Source: Vreelandella boliviensis LC1
GTDB lineage: Bacteria > Pseudomonadota > Gammaproteobacteria > Pseudomonadales > Halomonadaceae
DNA: 64,000 nucleotides
Assembly: GCF_000236035.1 (NCBI RefSeq)
Contig: NZ_JH393257.1
Span: 186,397 to 250,396 of the forward strand
Direction: 5' to 3'
Under the pieces are notes generated by a model. The model was not told where the DNA came from. It saw only the letters and a list, made by a program, of their open reading frames with translations, and ran no database searches. The position numbers and the translations under genes were made by a program. Of the stretch, positions 49,891-57,135 are shown piece by piece (the first letter of the stretch is position 1; each line of letters opens with the position of its first letter).

Positions 49891-51894
49891 TTAGGCCTCT
49901 TTCCTGGGCTTGGCAAACTGGGGCTTGGCAAACAGAGGCTTGGCAAACAGATCGCGATGCCCCACCCAAATACCCAGTTCGCCATTGGCCACCGCTTGCT
50001 GGCGCTGCTGCAGCCAGGTGGCAATGCGCGCCGCGGCTTCCGGGGTTTGCTCGGTGGCGGCTTCGGCCCAGCCTTCAAGCAGCGCCATCATCAGCGGCTG
50101 CTGAGCATGGTTGCCAGCGGCAAGCTGCCAAGGCGTTTCGGCTTGCTCGACGCGATAGTGCGCCCCCTCTAACGCGGCGACTAACGCCTGGTGGGCCAGA
50201 CCGCCCAACGCATCGCCCAAGCCTTTATCGCGCTGCTGATGGGCAATAAACATCGCCAGCAGCCAGTGGTCTTCGTCATCCAGCACCGGCGCGCCTTGAG
50301 AGTCTATAAAGTGCCATTCGCCGGTCACGCTAAGCGCTATCAGCAGCGCTTGCTGCTGCCCGGCAATACGGGTCACCAAGGCGTCAATCCACTGCTGGGA
50401 GACCAGGTCCAGCAGCGCCGATGCGGTCACCAAATGCGCATCGTCGAGCGGCACATCGGCAAGCGGCTCCAGCGATACGCAGTGCGTCTCAACGGCCACG
50501 GGCTGCCCTCGGCTATCGCTTAGGCCAGCGGCGCGCTGGCGCGCCTGGGCTAACAAAAGGGCATCGTGATCGATCAGCTTCCAGCGCTGATGCCCGCTTA
50601 GGCGCGGCGCCAGAAAGCGCATATTACTGCCCCGGCCACAGCCAAGATCCGCTATCAACGGCGTTGGGGCGCGCGCGCTCAACCACTCTGCGGCAAACTC
50701 GGCAAGGCGCTGGCTGCGCGAATCAACATCAGCTGCCTCACGCAGCGTCAGCCAGTCGGACTCAAATTGGCTCCCTGCACGCAAGTGCGAGGAATCGGCT
50801 AGTGAGTTTGTTGTGGAACTGCTTGATAGGTTGGCTGGCGCAGTTAACGCCGCTGCAAAATTAGCCCCGGCTTCCTGCCAGTCGCTTAACCCATCGCGGG
50901 CCTGGGCAGCTCCCTGGCGCAATTGGTGGCGCAGCGCGTCTTCATGGCAAAAGCGGCTCAAGGTGTCTTGAAGCGCGTCGGCATCACCCGGCTCAACGCT
51001 CAACCCGGCGCCTGTAGGTAAGGTATCGCGTAGTGCACCGCCGGTGGTGGTAATCACCGGCAGGCCGTGGGCCAAGGCTTCGGTGACCACCATGCCGTAG
51101 CCTTCATACCAGGAGGGCAGCACCAGCGCGTGGGCGCTGCGATAAGCCGCTTCAAGCGTCTCGCTATCGCACTCGCCGTGAAGCTGCACGCTACCCTGCA
51201 AGCCGTTCTGATCAATCAATTGCTGCACGTGCTGGGTAAAGACGGTATCTCGTGCGCCGCCGTAGCAGTCGCACTGCCAGTGGTTACCGGCAACGCCCGA
51301 CAACGCTTGAATAAGAATATCCTGTCCTTTGCGCGGCGTTAGCGTTGCCACACATAGCAAACGGAGTGTCTCACCAGACTCTGCTGCGGGGCTAATCGGC
51401 GCCTGGGCAACGCCCGGCTCAACCACGGTGATACTGGTATTGAGTGGTATGGCGTAGTGGGCCGCCAGCTCCGGTAAGCGCCGAGCGGTAAAATGGCTGG
51501 TGACGATAATCCGCGCCACGGGGGCAAGCGCGGTTAACTCACTACGATGAAAGCGCTGCTGATCGGCCTCGTTAAGGCCCAGCTCATCGCCTAGAGGGTG
51601 GTGCAGCAACGCTGTGATTTCCAGCCGCTGGCCATGTTGAGCAACTACCTCGGGCAGCGCCCCCATGGCTAGGCCATCAATTACCACCGACGATTGAGCG
51701 GGAAGCGACTCAAGGGCCTGGGTGAGCGCTGCTGCCGCCTCGGCATCCGCATCAGGGAATGTACCCGCCAAGCCCACAACGTCAATTTCCCAGCCCTGGT
51801 CACGCATGGCTGAGACAATCTGGGCATCGTAGATATAGCCACCGGTACGCTGAGCTGGGTCACCGGCAACGATAAGGGTAAACCGCTTACTCAT
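49891..51894 (-). CDS. Fusion of GT4 glycosyltransferase and SAM-dependent methyltransferase
   Basis: A 667-residue cytoplasmic two-domain protein. Residues 1-350 are a GT-B glycosyltransferase of family 4 with VATLTPRKGQDILIQALSG and the EX7E motif in SWYEGYGMVVTEALAHGLPV. After a Ser/Thr-rich linker, residues about 410-600 form a methyltransferase with IADLGCGRGSNMRFLAPRLSG. The C-terminus ends in three LFAKP-type repeats encoded by a 15-bp tandem repeat. It overlaps the PTPS-like gene upstream (ATGA) and leads into the flippase gene, so sugar transfer, methylation and membrane transport look coupled. Confidence 0.9.
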   Translation of the reverse strand: MSKRFTLIVAGDPAQRTGGYIYDAQIVSAMRDQGWEIDVVGLAGTFPDADAEAAAALTQALESLPAQSSVVIDGLAMGALPEVVAQHGQRLEITALLHHPLGDELGLNEADQQRFHRSELTALAPVARIIVTSHFTARRLPELAAHYAIPLNTSITVVEPGVAQAPISPAAESGETLRLLCVATLTPRKGQDILIQALSGVAGNHWQCDCYGGARDTVFTQHVQQLIDQNGLQGSVQLHGECDSETLEAAYRSAHALVLPSWYEGYGMVVTEALAHGLPVITTTGGALRDTLPTGAGLSVEPGDADALQDTLSRFCHEDALRHQLRQGAAQARDGLSDWQEAGANFAAALTAPANLSSSSTTNSLADSSHLRAGSQFESDWLTLREAADVDSRSQRLAEFAAEWLSARAPTPLIADLGCGRGSNMRFLAPRLSGHQRWKLIDHDALLLAQARQRAAGLSDSRGQPVAVETHCVSLEPLADVPLDDAHLVTASALLDLVSQQWIDALVTRIAGQQQALLIALSVTGEWHFIDSQGAPVLDDEDHWLLAMFIAHQQRDKGLGDALGGLAHQALVAALEGAHYRVEQAETPWQLAAGNHAQQPLMMALLEGWAEAATEQTPEAAARIATWLQQRQQAVANGELGIWVGHRDLFAKPLFAKPQFAKPRKEA
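49907..49951. repeat. 15-bp tandem repeat, three copies, at the 3' end of the glycosyltransferase fusion gene
   Basis: GGCTTGGCAAACTGG, GGCTTGGCAAACAGA and GGCTTGGCAAACAGA follow one another and encode the repeats LFAKP, LFAKP and QFAKP near the C-terminus, just before the stop codon. Confidence 0.9.
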
Positions 51895-52289
51895 AGCGCG
51901 CCTTCGTAGCTTGCCCAGGCCACATGGGATTCATGCAGCTTGACCTCCAAATGGGAAATCCCCTTGGCGGTGATGCCCATTTTGCCTTCACCAATCGCTT
52001 TGGCGAGCTGGTCAAAGATCACCTTAGCCATAAACTCGGTAGTCGTGTTTTTACCAGCAAATTCAGGCACTTCATCCAGATTACTGAAGTTGTAGTTTGC
52101 TAGTACCGATTTCACCGTTTCGCTGGCAAGGCCGATATCGATCACTAGGCCATCCTCATCCAGTTCAGGCCGCTGAAAGACCACATCGACAACATAGGTA
52201 GCGCCATGGGTACGCTGGGCAGGGCCAAAGATCTCCCCATTAAAGCTGTGGGCGATCATAAAGTGGTCACGGACACATAAACGGAACAT
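51891..52289 (-). CDS. 6-pyruvoyltetrahydropterin synthase/QueD-fold protein with altered active site
   Basis: A 132-residue T-fold protein. Alignment by eye with QueD: the first zinc His is kept (MIAHSF), but the HGH ligand pair reads HGA, the catalytic Cys ahead of it is missing (FGPAQRTHGA), and the catalytic His of DHHxLND is replaced (NYNFSNLDEVP). The C-terminal KLHESHVAWASYEG retains a Glu. It is therefore unlikely to make 6-pyruvoyl- or 6-carboxy-tetrahydropterin in the usual way. Strong GGAG before the ATG. Placed between an MDR dehydrogenase and the glycosyltransferase fusion in one operon. Confidence 0.85.
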   Translation of the reverse strand: MFRLCVRDHFMIAHSFNGEIFGPAQRTHGATYVVDVVFQRPELDEDGLVIDIGLASETVKSVLANYNFSNLDEVPEFAGKNTTTEFMAKVIFDQLAKAIGEGKMGITAKGISHLEVKLHESHVAWASYEGAL

Positions 52290-52316
52290 AGAGACTCCAA
52301 CTGATAGGTAAGTAGG

Positions 52317-53336
52317 TTATGAGGAGTAGCGCAGGCGGTGGCAGAGTTCAACACTGCCGGGGCCAAACAGCTTAGGGGCAAGCGTGGGCAATTGGGCAAA
52401 GTCACTTTCCCCGCTGATCAGTGCATCCAAGCGCTCGTCCACCAGCAGGCTCAACGCTAGCCGAAGGCGGCGCTGGTAGTCCCAGCGGGGGCGTAGTTTC
52501 GGCGACAGTTGGCCTACTTGGCTGGCCTTGAGCGTCAGCCGCTGGGAGTGGAAAGCCCCCCCCAACGGAATCGCGACATCCCCCTCGCCAAACCAGCTCA
52601 TTTCGATAATGCGCCCTTCACTGCCGACTAATTCAAGGGCATGGCGTAAACCCGCTGATTGGCCACTGGCATGGATCACGCAATCTTGGTCGTAAGTAGC
52701 TTGTTCGGGAGTGCAGAATGCCACGCCCAACTGCTCGGCCAATTGGCGACGCTCTGGGTTGGTATCGACTAACTGGACGGTAACGCCGGGTATCTGGGCG
52801 CATAGATACGCCACCAAAGCGCCCACCACCCCCGCGCCAATCACACTGATCCGCTCACCCAGCATCGGTTCGGCGTCCCACACGCCATTAATGGCGGTTT
52901 CCATATTGGCAGCTAATACGGCGCGTTTGGCAGGTACGTTGGCGGGCACTTCCAGCACTGCCGAAGCAGGCACGATGTATTGATCTTGATGGGGAAACAG
53001 GCAGAAGATGGTTTTATTTAACAGCGTGTCCGGTCCTTGTTCTACGCGGCCAACGCTGCAGTAACCGTACTTGACCGGTGCAGGGAATTCACCCGATTGA
53101 AAGGGGGCTCGCATGCGTGAAACTTCGCTTTCGGGTACGCGACCATTAAACACCAGCGATTCGGTGCCGCGACTGATACCGCTGTACAAGGTGCGTACGA
53201 GCACCTCATCCTGGATAGGGGGGATAAGTTGTTCACGCCGCAACTCGCCTTGTGATGGGTTGATTACCCAGAAGGCGGTGGCCGAGGTTTCTTTGGCAAC
53301 ATAGCTGTTTCTGCCAACATCGTCAGGCGCCGACAT
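52317..53336 (-). CDS. MDR-superfamily dehydrogenase lacking the catalytic zinc motif
   Basis: A 339-residue NAD(P)-dependent oxidoreductase. The Rossmann motif VIGAGVVGALVAYLCAQ is near residue 165. The N-terminal catalytic domain has TLYSGISRGTESLVFNG where zinc enzymes have a Cys-Gly-x-Cys-Gly-Thr-Asp pattern, so catalytic zinc is probably absent, as in BchC-like enzymes. AAGGA lies seven bases before the ATG. It is first in the operon with the PTPS-like and glycosyltransferase genes and has an unusual 5' leader. Confidence 0.88.
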   Translation of the reverse strand: MSAPDDVGRNSYVAKETSATAFWVINPSQGELRREQLIPPIQDEVLVRTLYSGISRGTESLVFNGRVPESEVSRMRAPFQSGEFPAPVKYGYCSVGRVEQGPDTLLNKTIFCLFPHQDQYIVPASAVLEVPANVPAKRAVLAANMETAINGVWDAEPMLGERISVIGAGVVGALVAYLCAQIPGVTVQLVDTNPERRQLAEQLGVAFCTPEQATYDQDCVIHASGQSAGLRHALELVGSEGRIIEMSWFGEGDVAIPLGGAFHSQRLTLKASQVGQLSPKLRPRWDYQRRLRLALSLLVDERLDALISGESDFAQLPTLAPKLFGPGSVELCHRLRYSS

Positions 53337-53538
53337 GAGCGTTCCTTTTCGTTACGAGCCCCAATAAACCGGGCTCTTTTTCATTCCGTTGAAAGTGGCG
53401 TGGCGCCAATCGTCTGCAAGTTAAGGCGCTGCTAGTAAAGACGCTGCTAGTAAAGGCTAAGTTACACGCTGCGTTCCGTGGCCCCTGACCATAATGGAGG
53501 GCCACACACCGGGTGACTCCATGCAGAACAGTTTTCAA
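53323..53538 (-). CDS. Candidate leader ORF upstream of and overlapping the MDR dehydrogenase
   Basis: A 71-codon frame starts with TTG at 53538, preceded at ideal distance by GGAGGTG, the best ribosome site in the region, and ends 14 bases inside the dehydrogenase gene. The predicted peptide (MKTVLHGVTRCVALHYGQ...) has no recognised domain. It spans two hairpins and a tandem repeat. It may be a regulatory leader peptide or simply part of a structured 5' leader. It is not a confident protein gene. Confidence 0.3.
   Translation of the reverse strand: MKTVLHGVTRCVALHYGQGPRNAACNLAFTSSVFTSSALTCRRLAPRHFQRNEKEPGLLGLVTKRNAHVGA
53356..53381 (+). terminator. Terminator-shaped hairpin just upstream of the MDR dehydrogenase start
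   Basis: GAGCCC and GGGCTC pair around a 9-nt loop and are followed on the plus strand by TTTTT. No plus-strand gene ends here, so it either ends an antisense transcript or acts as a 5' hairpin directly before the dehydrogenase ribosome site on the minus strand. Confidence 0.5.
53427..53456. repeat. 15-bp tandem repeat in the dehydrogenase leader
   Basis: CGCTGCTAGTAAAGA and CGCTGCTAGTAAAGG lie side by side in the 391-bp gap between the dehydrogenase and the CDP-alcohol phosphatidyltransferase gene. A separate 7-bp hairpin (GTGGCCC / GGGCCAC) lies at 53478-53505. The part 53560-53727 is AT-rich and probably holds the divergent promoters. Confidence 0.75.
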
Positions 53539-53727
53539 TGGCTCACCTCCTTCAGCGTAGCGGGTGAAAAGAAAATATTCGATTAACCATTTGCAACAGC
53601 TGAAACTAATTCAACTATTATTTTGATCATATGGACAACCCTACCTTCTTCTACAAGAATGGTACATATAAAAATAGTTGCATCATTTATTTCAACTGCG
53701 GACAGCGACGCCGCTTCGTGAGCACCC

Positions 53728-54456
53728 ATGCCGCTTTTTTCCAACACCTCTTCTTTTACCCTGCCTAAGCGGCTTTACAGCGCCGCTGAGTTACTGCTGG
53801 GTGGCTTACTGCTTATAGCTGTGGGAAAGGCCCTGCCGCTTTTAATGGCGACCCCCGCTAACTGGTGGGTGGCCATAGGCTTGTACACGTTGATATCCAC
53901 CCTAGTTATCATCTTCTGGCCTTTCGGTTCATTGGGTTGGGCAAACCGGGTCACGCTGGCCCGTGCAGTATTGGTTGCACTAGTGGCGGGCGCGCTCGCC
54001 GCCAATGTCTTTGTAGGGGCAATATGGCAGTGGCTGGCTATCGCGGTAATCGCCCTGCTGCTGGATGGCGTCGATGGCTGGATTGCCAGGCGCACCAAAA
54101 GCCACTCCCGGTTCGGCGCGCGTTTTGATATGGAGTTGGATGCCCTGCTGATTTTGCTACTGTGTGCGGGATTGCTGCGACTGGAGTCATTGGGCCTTTG
54201 GGTGCTAATGATTGGCGGAATGCGCTACTGCTTTATCGCTGCCAGTTGGCAGTTCCCGTGGCTCTCACAACCGCTGTTTGATAGCTTTCGCCGCAAGGCC
54301 GTTTGTGTCTGGCAGGTGGTGGCGCTGTTGCTGGCATTAACCCCGTTGACCTCTCACTTTATGGCCAACCTTCTCGCCATCAGTGCGCTGATATCGTTAA
54401 CGTATTCGTTTGGTTTTGACGTTTGGTGGCTATATCGCAAAGCACAAAGAGACTAG
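53728..54456 (+). CDS. CDP-alcohol phosphatidyltransferase family membrane protein
   Basis: A 242-residue inner-membrane enzyme with about six helices. The catalytic signature DG-x2-AR-x8-G-x3-D-x3-D is complete: LDGVDGWIARRTKSHSRFGA followed by RFDMELD. It transfers a phosphatidyl or similar group from a CDP-activated donor to an alcohol. It is divergent from the dehydrogenase operon and may use a product of that cluster as acceptor; this is inference. The ribosome site is weak. Its end overlaps the convergent GFA gene by 4 bases. Confidence 0.9.
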   Translation: MPLFSNTSSFTLPKRLYSAAELLLGGLLLIAVGKALPLLMATPANWWVAIGLYTLISTLVIIFWPFGSLGWANRVTLARAVLVALVAGALAANVFVGAIWQWLAIAVIALLLDGVDGWIARRTKSHSRFGARFDMELDALLILLLCAGLLRLESLGLWVLMIGGMRYCFIAASWQFPWLSQPLFDSFRRKAVCVWQVVALLLALTPLTSHFMANLLAISALISLTYSFGFDVWWLYRKAQRD

Positions 54457-54923
54457 CGCTCCAACCCCTGGCGCTGGTGCCATTCGGCCAGGCTTTCATC
54501 CGGGTATTCATCGAAGCATTTATCTTGGAACTGCGCATTTACCTCGACCCAGTCGGCACGGCTTCCCAGCATCATGTGCGTTCGTTTGGGCGGTGTGGGT
54601 AAAGGAGTATCGACCGCTGAGGCGAAGGGATGCACAAGATCGGGCCAATCGGGGTCGTAAACCCACAATGATGTGGCGCAGTGCTTGCAGAAATGCCGCT
54701 CTCCCGTGCTTTGCACGCCGTTGATGACCGCGCGATAGACTGAGATGTGCTCATTTCCACTCACATTGAGGGTTTTACTCTCTCCACTGAGATTGATGGC
54801 GTAGCCACCACCGCCCGCCGTTTTGCGGCATACAGAACAGTAACAGCGATTGAAAGGATAAGGGTGGTGAGACTTCACACTGAACGTCACTGCCTGGCAG
54901 TGGCATGATCCTTTGAGCAACAT
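54453..54923 (-). CDS. GFA family (glutathione-dependent formaldehyde-activating enzyme-like) zinc protein
   Basis: A 156-residue protein with the GFA/CENP-V zinc fold. Cysteine pairs are visible: GSCHCQAVTFSV near residue 5, RCYCSVCRKTAGG near 27 and FCKHCATSLWVYDP near 78. Such proteins bind zinc structurally; true formaldehyde activation is shown for few members. A strong GGAGG precedes the ATG. The gap to the next gene (54924-55106) shows only CT-rich sequence. Confidence 0.91.
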   Translation of the reverse strand: MLLKGSCHCQAVTFSVKSHHPYPFNRCYCSVCRKTAGGGGYAINLSGESKTLNVSGNEHISVYRAVINGVQSTGERHFCKHCATSLWVYDPDWPDLVHPFASAVDTPLPTPPKRTHMMLGSRADWVEVNAQFQDKCFDEYPDESLAEWHQRQGLER

Positions 54924-55106
54924 AGTTACCTCCGTTTTCAGCGGTTACCCAAGACGAATATCAAGGCGCGACTGCGTGAAACGAGTGCGATCTTAAGCTC
55001 CCTCTTTAGTACTCTCTTAAGTTCTCTCTCAGGCCCTGTCTTAATATCTTAGCTTAGCGCATAGGATCTAGGCCGCTTTCAACGGGGATAATTATGAGTC
55101 AAGGCG

Positions 55107-56066
55107 TCAACGCTCAGCCTTTAAGGCTCGAAGCAATGCAGCAACGGCCACCTCCCCTTCGGGCTCGTCAAACGCTTGTGCCAGCGAACCTTGTACATGG
55201 CTCAAAAAACGAATGGCGGCGGGAGGTAAGCGGCGTTGTCTTCTGATCACAAAGTGCCAACGACTTTTCAGGGGAAAGCCCTGCAGCGGCAGCTCTTGGA
55301 CGCCGTTGGGCGAGTCCGCAACAACGTGGCGAGACAGCACCGCTAGGCCCATGTTTGACGCTACCGCAAGCCGAATCGCCTCGTTACTGGCGATCTGCTG
55401 GGTTGAGCGCAGCTCAATACCCGCACTGTACAGCCAGGCATCAAAAGTATGCCGAGTCGCAGAGCCCGGTTCGCGCAGCAGAAATCGCTCCTCTTTGAGT
55501 GCGTCCATGCTGAGACCCTCTACGCTTGCCCAACGACAATGCTGCGGCCCGACCACTACCAATGGATTACTCAGAAAAGGCGCGGCTAACACATCGTCAT
55601 CAATGGGCGGGTGGCTAAATACGTAGATATCATCCTCATGACGCTCAAAACGATTGAGCATCTGTTGGCGATTACCTATCTCCACCGTGACATCTACCTG
55701 GGGGTTAGCCTGACTAAACGGCCCTAACAGCCGTGGCAGTACATATTGCGCGGTGTTCACCAAGCCGATACTGAAGTGCCCGCGCCCTCCGCGGTTGTAC
55801 TCTTCCAAGTACTGACTAAACACATCGGCACGGCTAAGCAAGTCTTGGCTAAGGTGATAAAGCGCCTGACCAACCTCGGTGGGCACCAAGCGACCTTCCT
55901 CGTGGCGCACAATCGGTTCACCGACAATCTCTCTCAACCGCTTTAGCTGCTGAGACACCGTGGGCTGGGTCAGGTGAAGCCGATTTGCTGTGGCCGTCAG
56001 TGAGCCTGTGCGAACCACATCGGCATAGACCTGTAGCAAGCGAAAAGTGAGTTGCCGTACTTTCAT
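55107..56066 (-). CDS. LysR-family transcriptional regulator (CbbR/CmpR-like context)
   Basis: A 319-residue regulator with an N-terminal winged helix (SLTATANRLHLTQPTVSQQLKRL, residues about 23-45) and a LysR substrate domain. The ATG at 56066 begins the usual MKVRQLTFRLLQVYADVVRTG. It is divergent from an SbtA-type bicarbonate transporter gene with a LysR-type palindrome between them, so it most likely controls that gene and its own expression, perhaps in response to inorganic carbon status. Confidence 0.92.
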   Translation of the reverse strand: MKVRQLTFRLLQVYADVVRTGSLTATANRLHLTQPTVSQQLKRLREIVGEPIVRHEEGRLVPTEVGQALYHLSQDLLSRADVFSQYLEEYNRGGRGHFSIGLVNTAQYVLPRLLGPFSQANPQVDVTVEIGNRQQMLNRFERHEDDIYVFSHPPIDDDVLAAPFLSNPLVVVGPQHCRWASVEGLSMDALKEERFLLREPGSATRHTFDAWLYSAGIELRSTQQIASNEAIRLAVASNMGLAVLSRHVVADSPNGVQELPLQGFPLKSRWHFVIRRQRRLPPAAIRFLSHVQGSLAQAFDEPEGEVAVAALLRALKAER

Positions 56067-56076
56067 AATCAACACC

Positions 56077-56092
56077 ATAGATAATCATCTAT
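56077..56092. promoter_or_regulatory. LysR-type operator between the regulator and sbtA-like genes
   Basis: ATAGAT and ATCTAT form a perfect inverted repeat separated by AATC and contain the T-N11-A pattern of LysR binding sites. It lies 11 bases from the regulator start and about 85 bases before the transporter start. Confidence 0.65.
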
Positions 56093-56175
56093 GACTATAT
56101 AAAGTTTATTTGTTTTCATCAATCACTTTGAATCGCTAAAGTAGCCGCTTTGAAACCCCCTCAAGGAGTTTGTCC

Positions 56176-57135
56176 GTGCCGGATATTGTGGTGATGTTTT
56201 TTGTACTAGGCGTGGTTGCCGGTGTGGTGCGCTCCGATCTCAGTATCCCCAAAGCCGCTTATGACATATTGAGCCTGCTGCTGATGCTGACCATTGGTCT
56301 TAAAGGCGGCATGGCGCTAAATGGCAGTTTGAGCTTATCGCTATTGATTGAGTTGGCTGGTGTTACCCTGCTGGGGATCATCATTCCACTGATTATCTTT
56401 CCGGTGGTTCACTATTGGGTGAGGCTATCCATTGCCGACAGTGCCAGCCTTGCGGCCCACTACGGCTCCGTTAGCGCCGGCACGTTCGCCGTGGCCCTGG
56501 CGTATACCGAAGCGCATAGCCTAATAACAGGTGGGCAGGTAACGCTTTACCTGGTACTGCTCGAACTGCCCGCCATCATGCTGGGCCTGTTGCTCTACCG
56601 GCGCTTCAGCCGTAAGAAGACCGCTGATACAACGTCAGAGCCAATCAAAACTTCCGGGCTGTGGCACGAGACTCTGACCAATCGCGGCGTGATCCTATTG
56701 GTGGGCGGTGTACTTATTGGCTGGCTATATGGCCCCGATGCCGGTGAGTCGGTGACTGGCCTGTATACCAAAGCCTTCCATGGCATTCTGGCGCTGTTCC
56801 TGTTGGAGATGGGCCTGGTCGCGGCAGAAACACTGCGCAGCCTGCGGTGGGGGCACAGCCGTCTGATTATATTCGCGCTAGCGGCACCTATCGTGCTTTC
56901 CTGCTTTGGCCTGCTAATGGCGTACTGGCTAGGACTACCCGCTGGCTCAGCGGTTATTCTGGCGAGTCTTACCGCCAGCGCCTCTTACATAGCCGCCCCC
57001 GTCGCCGTTCGCGCCGCGATTCCAGACGCCAACATTGGCCTGGCCATGTTGGCGTCATTAGGACTTACCTTCCCCTTTAACGTGCTAATCGGCATTCCGC
57101 TCTATCATCAACTTTGGGCATGGCTGGTAGGATGA
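56176..57135 (+). CDS. sbtA: Sodium-dependent bicarbonate transporter, SbtA family
   Basis: A 319-residue inner-membrane protein with about ten helices. SbtA-family features are the GLKGGMALNGS segment, SLAAHYGSVSAGTFAVALAY and the repeat-related SAVILASLTASASYIAAPVAVRAAIPDANIGLAM. Cyanobacterial SbtA imports bicarbonate with sodium. The GTG at 56176 is chosen because AAGGAG lies seven bases upstream; a TTG at 56170 is too close to it. No SbtB-like PII gene is adjacent. The 3' end overlaps the convergent RND gene by 28 bases. Confidence 0.88.
   Translation: MPDIVVMFFVLGVVAGVVRSDLSIPKAAYDILSLLLMLTIGLKGGMALNGSLSLSLLIELAGVTLLGIIIPLIIFPVVHYWVRLSIADSASLAAHYGSVSAGTFAVALAYTEAHSLITGGQVTLYLVLLELPAIMLGLLLYRRFSRKKTADTTSEPIKTSGLWHETLTNRGVILLVGGVLIGWLYGPDAGESVTGLYTKAFHGILALFLLEMGLVAAETLRSLRWGHSRLIIFALAAPIVLSCFGLLMAYWLGLPAGSAVILASLTASASYIAAPVAVRAAIPDANIGLAMLASLGLTFPFNVLIGIPLYHQLWAWLVG

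Noticed and set aside
49887-50078. N-terminal extension of the flippase frame by 64 codons
   Set aside because: This part lies inside the glycosyltransferase gene, is Pro/Lys/Ser-rich without membrane character and has no ribosome site; the start at 49886 is preferable.
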